From: Lishizhenia sp. | Lineage (GTDB): Bacteria; Bacteroidota; Bacteroidia; Flavobacteriales_D; Crocinitomicaceae | Reading direction: 5' to 3' | NCBI GenBank assembly: GCA_007117055.1 | Contig: SKHH01000040.1 | Span: 1 to 7,599, forward strand | DNA: 7,599 nucleotides | Part shown: positions 5,152 to 7,599 of the stretch, piece by piece | Position numbering within the stretch: the stretch's first letter is position 1 | Layout: every line of letters begins with the position of its first letter | Position numbers and translations under genes: made by a program | The notes under the pieces: model-generated | What the model was told of the DNA's origin: nothing | The model's database searches: none | Seen by the model: only the letters and a program-made list of their open reading frames with translations

Positions 5152-7050
5152 ATGGAAAAGTTAATTCAAGAAGTGTTAGTATCAAAGTCAATGGAAGTTT
5201 TCGGTTTTCAGATTACTCCGAATATGGTACAGTTTCAAAAAACGCGTAAAGACGTGGAAGGAGATCTAACCTTGGTGACTTTTCCCATGACAAAATTATT
5301 TAAAAGTTCACCAGAACAAGTTGGAGAGAAAATAGGGGAGTGGTTGAAATCTGAAATTACTTTTATTGAGCAATATGAAGTCATAAAAGGATTTTTAAAT
5401 TTATCGTTATCGTTTGCTTATTGGTCGAATCAGTTACAAGAAATCACTCAGGAAGAAAACTTTGGTTGGGTGAATGAACCCAGCAATAAAACCTTTATGG
5501 TGGAGTTTTCTTCGCCAAATACCAATAAACCGCTTCACCTAGGGCATTTAAGAAATATTTTTTTGGGGAACAGTGTTTCAGAAATATTAAAAGCAAATGG
5601 TCATCATGTAATAAAAACACAAATTATTAATGATCGTGGGATTCATATCTGTAAATCAATGATTGCATGGGAACGTTTTGCTCCAATAGATAATAGCGGT
5701 AAAAGAGAAACACCTCAATCATCAGGATTAAAAGGCGATCATTTTGTTGGAAAATATTACATTGAATACGATAAACAATTGACAAAAGAAGCACTGGAGA
5801 TTGCTGAATCGTGGAGGAAAGAGGGATTTTCTCAATGTGATGATGAGTCGAAAGAAACATTGACAAAATTGTTTGAAGTAATGGAATCATCAGCAGACGA
5901 TAAAAAGAAAGCTAGTCTTCAACGCAAAATTGCAGGTTTCACAAAAAACGAAACGACTTTACAGCGTGATGCCCAAGAAATGTTGGTGAGATGGGAGGCG
6001 AAAGACCCACAGGTATACTTGCTTTGGTCGACGATGAATGGTTGGGTGTATAAGGGGTTTGAGCGCACGTATAATCGAATGAAGGTTTCTTTTGATAAGC
6101 TTTACTTCGAATCAGATACTTACTTAATTGGTAAAGATATTGTGCTTGACGGTTTGAAAAAAGGTGTTTTTTATCAAAAAGACGACGGTTCAGTTTGGGT
6201 CGACCTTACGAGTGATGGATTAGATGAAAAATTGCTCTTGCGTGGGGATGGCACAGCGGTATACATGACGCAAGATATTGGCACGGCAATAGATCGCTAC
6301 AAAGATTTTCCAGATTTAAGTGGTGTGGTATATACAGTTGGAAACGAACAAGATTACCACTTTAAAGTACTCTTTTTAATTTTGAAAAAACTAGGGTACA
6401 GTTGGGCAGAAAACTGTTTCCACTTATCATACGGAATGGTAGATTTACCCGATGGGAAAATGAAATCCAGAGAAGGGAAGGTTGTGGATGCCGACGATTT
6501 AATGGAAGAAGTCGTGCAAATGGCTACAGCTTCAACAAAGGAGAGAGGACAAATAGAGGGGATGTCTGAGGAGGAAAAGCGTAACTTAATTGAAATGATA
6601 GGTATTGGCGGTTTGAAATATTACTTGTTGAAAGTTGATCCTCAAAAACGTATGAAGTTTAATCCGGATGAATCCATTGAATTGACTGGAAATACAGCTC
6701 CTTTTATTCAGTATGCGCATGCGCGAATTCAATCTTTATTGAATAAAGCAGCGAATGAAAGCCCTTCGTTTACCTTTGTAATAGGTAAGGAAGAAAAGGA
6801 GTTAATTAAGCAACTCACCACATATCCTAAGATCATACAAGAAGCTGGAGAAGAGAAAAGTCCAGCATTAATTGCAAATTATACTTACGAATTAGTAAAA
6901 TCATTTAATAGTTACTATCAATCGGTAAGTGTTTTAAATGAACCTAATAGTGATTTAAAAAACACAAGGTTAACCCTTTGCGGTAGTGTTGGTAAGGTTA
7001 TAGCATCTTCTATGTCTTTGTTGGGTATAGAAGTTCCCAATAGGATGTAA
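5152..7050 (+). CDS. argS: Arginyl-tRNA synthetase
   Basis: Class I aminoacyl-tRNA synthetase that charges tRNA-Arg with arginine using ATP; cytosolic and essential. In the 632-residue product, the N-terminal Add-1 domain covers about 1-100. The HIGH signature is HLGH at 129-132 within SSPNTNKPLHLGHLRN. The KMSK-region equivalent is GKMKSREGK at 435-443, followed by VVDADDL. GNEQDYHFKVLF at 397-408 belongs to the catalytic core. The C-terminal anticodon-binding helices follow (NTAPFIQYAHARIQSLL, about 514-530), and the end GIEVPNRM is the usual ArgS terminus. ATG 5152 is chosen: an upstream in-frame TTG at 5131 would only add residues encoded by the promoter box and leader. Bacteroidota ArgS proteins are usually near 590-600 residues. 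The extra length seems to lie at about 205-275, between KGDHFVGKYY and AQEMLVRWE. The gene appears monocistronic. Confidence 0.98.
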   Translation: MEKLIQEVLVSKSMEVFGFQITPNMVQFQKTRKDVEGDLTLVTFPMTKLFKSSPEQVGEKIGEWLKSEITFIEQYEVIKGFLNLSLSFAYWSNQLQEITQEENFGWVNEPSNKTFMVEFSSPNTNKPLHLGHLRNIFLGNSVSEILKANGHHVIKTQIINDRGIHICKSMIAWERFAPIDNSGKRETPQSSGLKGDHFVGKYYIEYDKQLTKEALEIAESWRKEGFSQCDDESKETLTKLFEVMESSADDKKKASLQRKIAGFTKNETTLQRDAQEMLVRWEAKDPQVYLLWSTMNGWVYKGFERTYNRMKVSFDKLYFESDTYLIGKDIVLDGLKKGVFYQKDDGSVWVDLTSDGLDEKLLLRGDGTAVYMTQDIGTAIDRYKDFPDLSGVVYTVGNEQDYHFKVLFLILKKLGYSWAENCFHLSYGMVDLPDGKMKSREGKVVDADDLMEEVVQMATASTKERGQIEGMSEEEKRNLIEMIGIGGLKYYLLKVDPQKRMKFNPDESIELTGNTAPFIQYAHARIQSLLNKAANESPSFTFVIGKEEKELIKQLTTYPKIIQEAGEEKSPALIANYTYELVKSFNSYYQSVSVLNEPNSDLKNTRLTLCGSVGKVIASSMSLLGIEVPNRM

Positions 7051-7127
7051 ATGCAGTAAGTGTTTATTTGGAATACATTGTTTCATTGAGAATTAGTAAT
7101 TATGCAAGGCAACCATCATTTAAATTT

Positions 7128-7155
7128 TACGTTTAAATATGTACGTTTAGATATG
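7128..7155 (+). repeat. Tandem 14-bp direct repeat upstream of the small secreted-protein gene
   Basis: TACGTTTAAATATG (7128-7141) is followed without a gap by TACGTTTAGATATG (7142-7155), 13 of 14 bases identical. The repeat sits just upstream of a likely -7 box and ends 19 bases before the start codon at 7175. The 14-base period is not a whole number of helical turns. Each unit holds TACGTTTA, one base off the TAnnTTTG box, so the units may be extra promoter-like elements or a paired binding site. Confidence 0.6.
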
Positions 7156-7167
7156 TAATTACATTTT
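7153..7167 (+). promoter_or_regulatory. Palindrome overlapping a putative -7 box
   Basis: ATGTAATTACAT (7153-7164) is a perfect 12-bp palindrome. It shares bases with TACATTTT (7160-7167), a one-mismatch match to TAnnTTTG, 7 bases before the ATG at 7175. A protein bound to the palindrome would cover the -7 element, so an operator is plausible. There is no direct evidence for a regulator. Confidence 0.4.
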
Positions 7168-7174
7168 AGCTACT

Positions 7175-7579
7175 ATGAAAAAAGTTAAATTCATAATCTT
7201 TTTATCCACGCTTGTAATGTTTCAACTGTGGGGTAATGCTCAATATTTTTTCTCCGAGGACGAAATTCAAGGTTTTATTCAGGAAAATCACCTAGAATGT
7301 CCAGAAAATAGTTCGAATGAAATGACTGAAATTTATGTGGAGTGGTTGTCAAGAGTAGAGCTCCGAAAAAAGCCAAATATCAGTAAGGCTGAGTTATTGG
7401 AATTAAATTCAATATTTCAATTTGCAGGTAGAAATAAATGTAACCCTGACTACGAATATAAACCAGAATTAGAGGGTCTCAATCCTTTGATGTTTCACTT
7501 GTTTTTTGAATCAAAAGAGGAGATTATGTATCGAATAGGCAACTCGAAACAGGTTCTTGTTATTCACCCTAAGAAGTAG
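7175..7579 (+). CDS. Small secreted protein, unknown function
   Basis: A 134-residue exported protein that I do not recognise. The signal peptide is clear: basic MKKVKF, hydrophobic IIFLSTLVMFQLW, and a likely cleavage at GNA|QYF (A22-Q23). No lipobox is present. The mature protein of about 112 residues is acidic in its first half, with predicted helices (SEDEIQGFIQENHL and KAELLELNSIFQF), and has exactly two cysteines, C42 and C89, which could form one disulfide in the periplasm. The C-terminus is basic and beta-prone (KQVLVIHPKK). No catalytic motif is visible. It begins 124 bases after argS, behind its own repeat-bearing promoter region, so it is probably transcribed separately. The start MKK is the only sensible one for the signal peptide. 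The stop lies 20 bases from the window edge, so any downstream partner is out of view. Confidence 0.82.
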   Translation: MKKVKFIIFLSTLVMFQLWGNAQYFFSEDEIQGFIQENHLECPENSSNEMTEIYVEWLSRVELRKKPNISKAELLELNSIFQFAGRNKCNPDYEYKPELEGLNPLMFHLFFESKEEIMYRIGNSKQVLVIHPKK

Positions 7580-7599
7580 TTATGCGTAATCTAATATTA

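Noticed and set aside
5627..5890. Minus-strand open frame inside argS
   Set aside because: Antisense to conserved ArgS coding sequence; no domain or start signal.

Overview
The window looks like chromosomal DNA from a member of the Bacteroidota, most likely Flavobacteriales. The DNA is AT-rich, most starts lack a Shine-Dalgarno sequence, and TAnnTTTG boxes (the Bacteroidota sigma-A -7 element) sit just upstream of several starts. The signal peptides end in N-A-Q, and the PyrE, NUDIX and ArgS sequences have a flavobacterial character. I would not name a genus.

Left part (1-1720): a pyrimidine-salvage/biosynthesis neighbourhood. pyrE and a small SRPBCC-fold gene run leftward as a probable two-gene operon. 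A NUDIX hydrolase gene runs rightward from a start only 7 bases from the pyrE start. Each of the two divergent genes has a TAnnTTTG box inside or beside the coding sequence of the other. The pyrE box lies 4 bases before its ATG, which suggests a leaderless or nearly leaderless mRNA.

Middle part (1780-4935): three envelope or secreted proteins of unknown function, all on the + strand. The first is a 271-residue lipoprotein with a partial FG-GAP/VCBS-like calcium-loop motif. It overlaps by 23 bases a small four-helix membrane protein, so the pair is probably translationally coupled. After 140 bases comes a 557-residue secreted protein with a signal peptide and beta-rich, propeller-like segments but no recognisable C-terminal sorting domain.

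Right part (5152-7579): argS (arginyl-tRNA synthetase) with its own promoter box, starting at an ATG rather than at an upstream in-frame TTG that is part of the promoter box. The protein appears to carry an extra stretch of roughly 35 residues. A small secreted protein with two cysteines follows, behind a striking promoter region that contains a tandem 14-bp repeat and a perfect 12-bp palindrome.

There are no RNA genes, CRISPR arrays, insertion sequences or phage genes that I can see. The largest gene-free stretch is 216 bases (4936-5151). Nothing here is clear proof of a new defence or mobile system. The best candidates for undescribed biology are the overlapping lipoprotein/membrane pair, the orphan secreted proteins and the repeat-bearing promoter.
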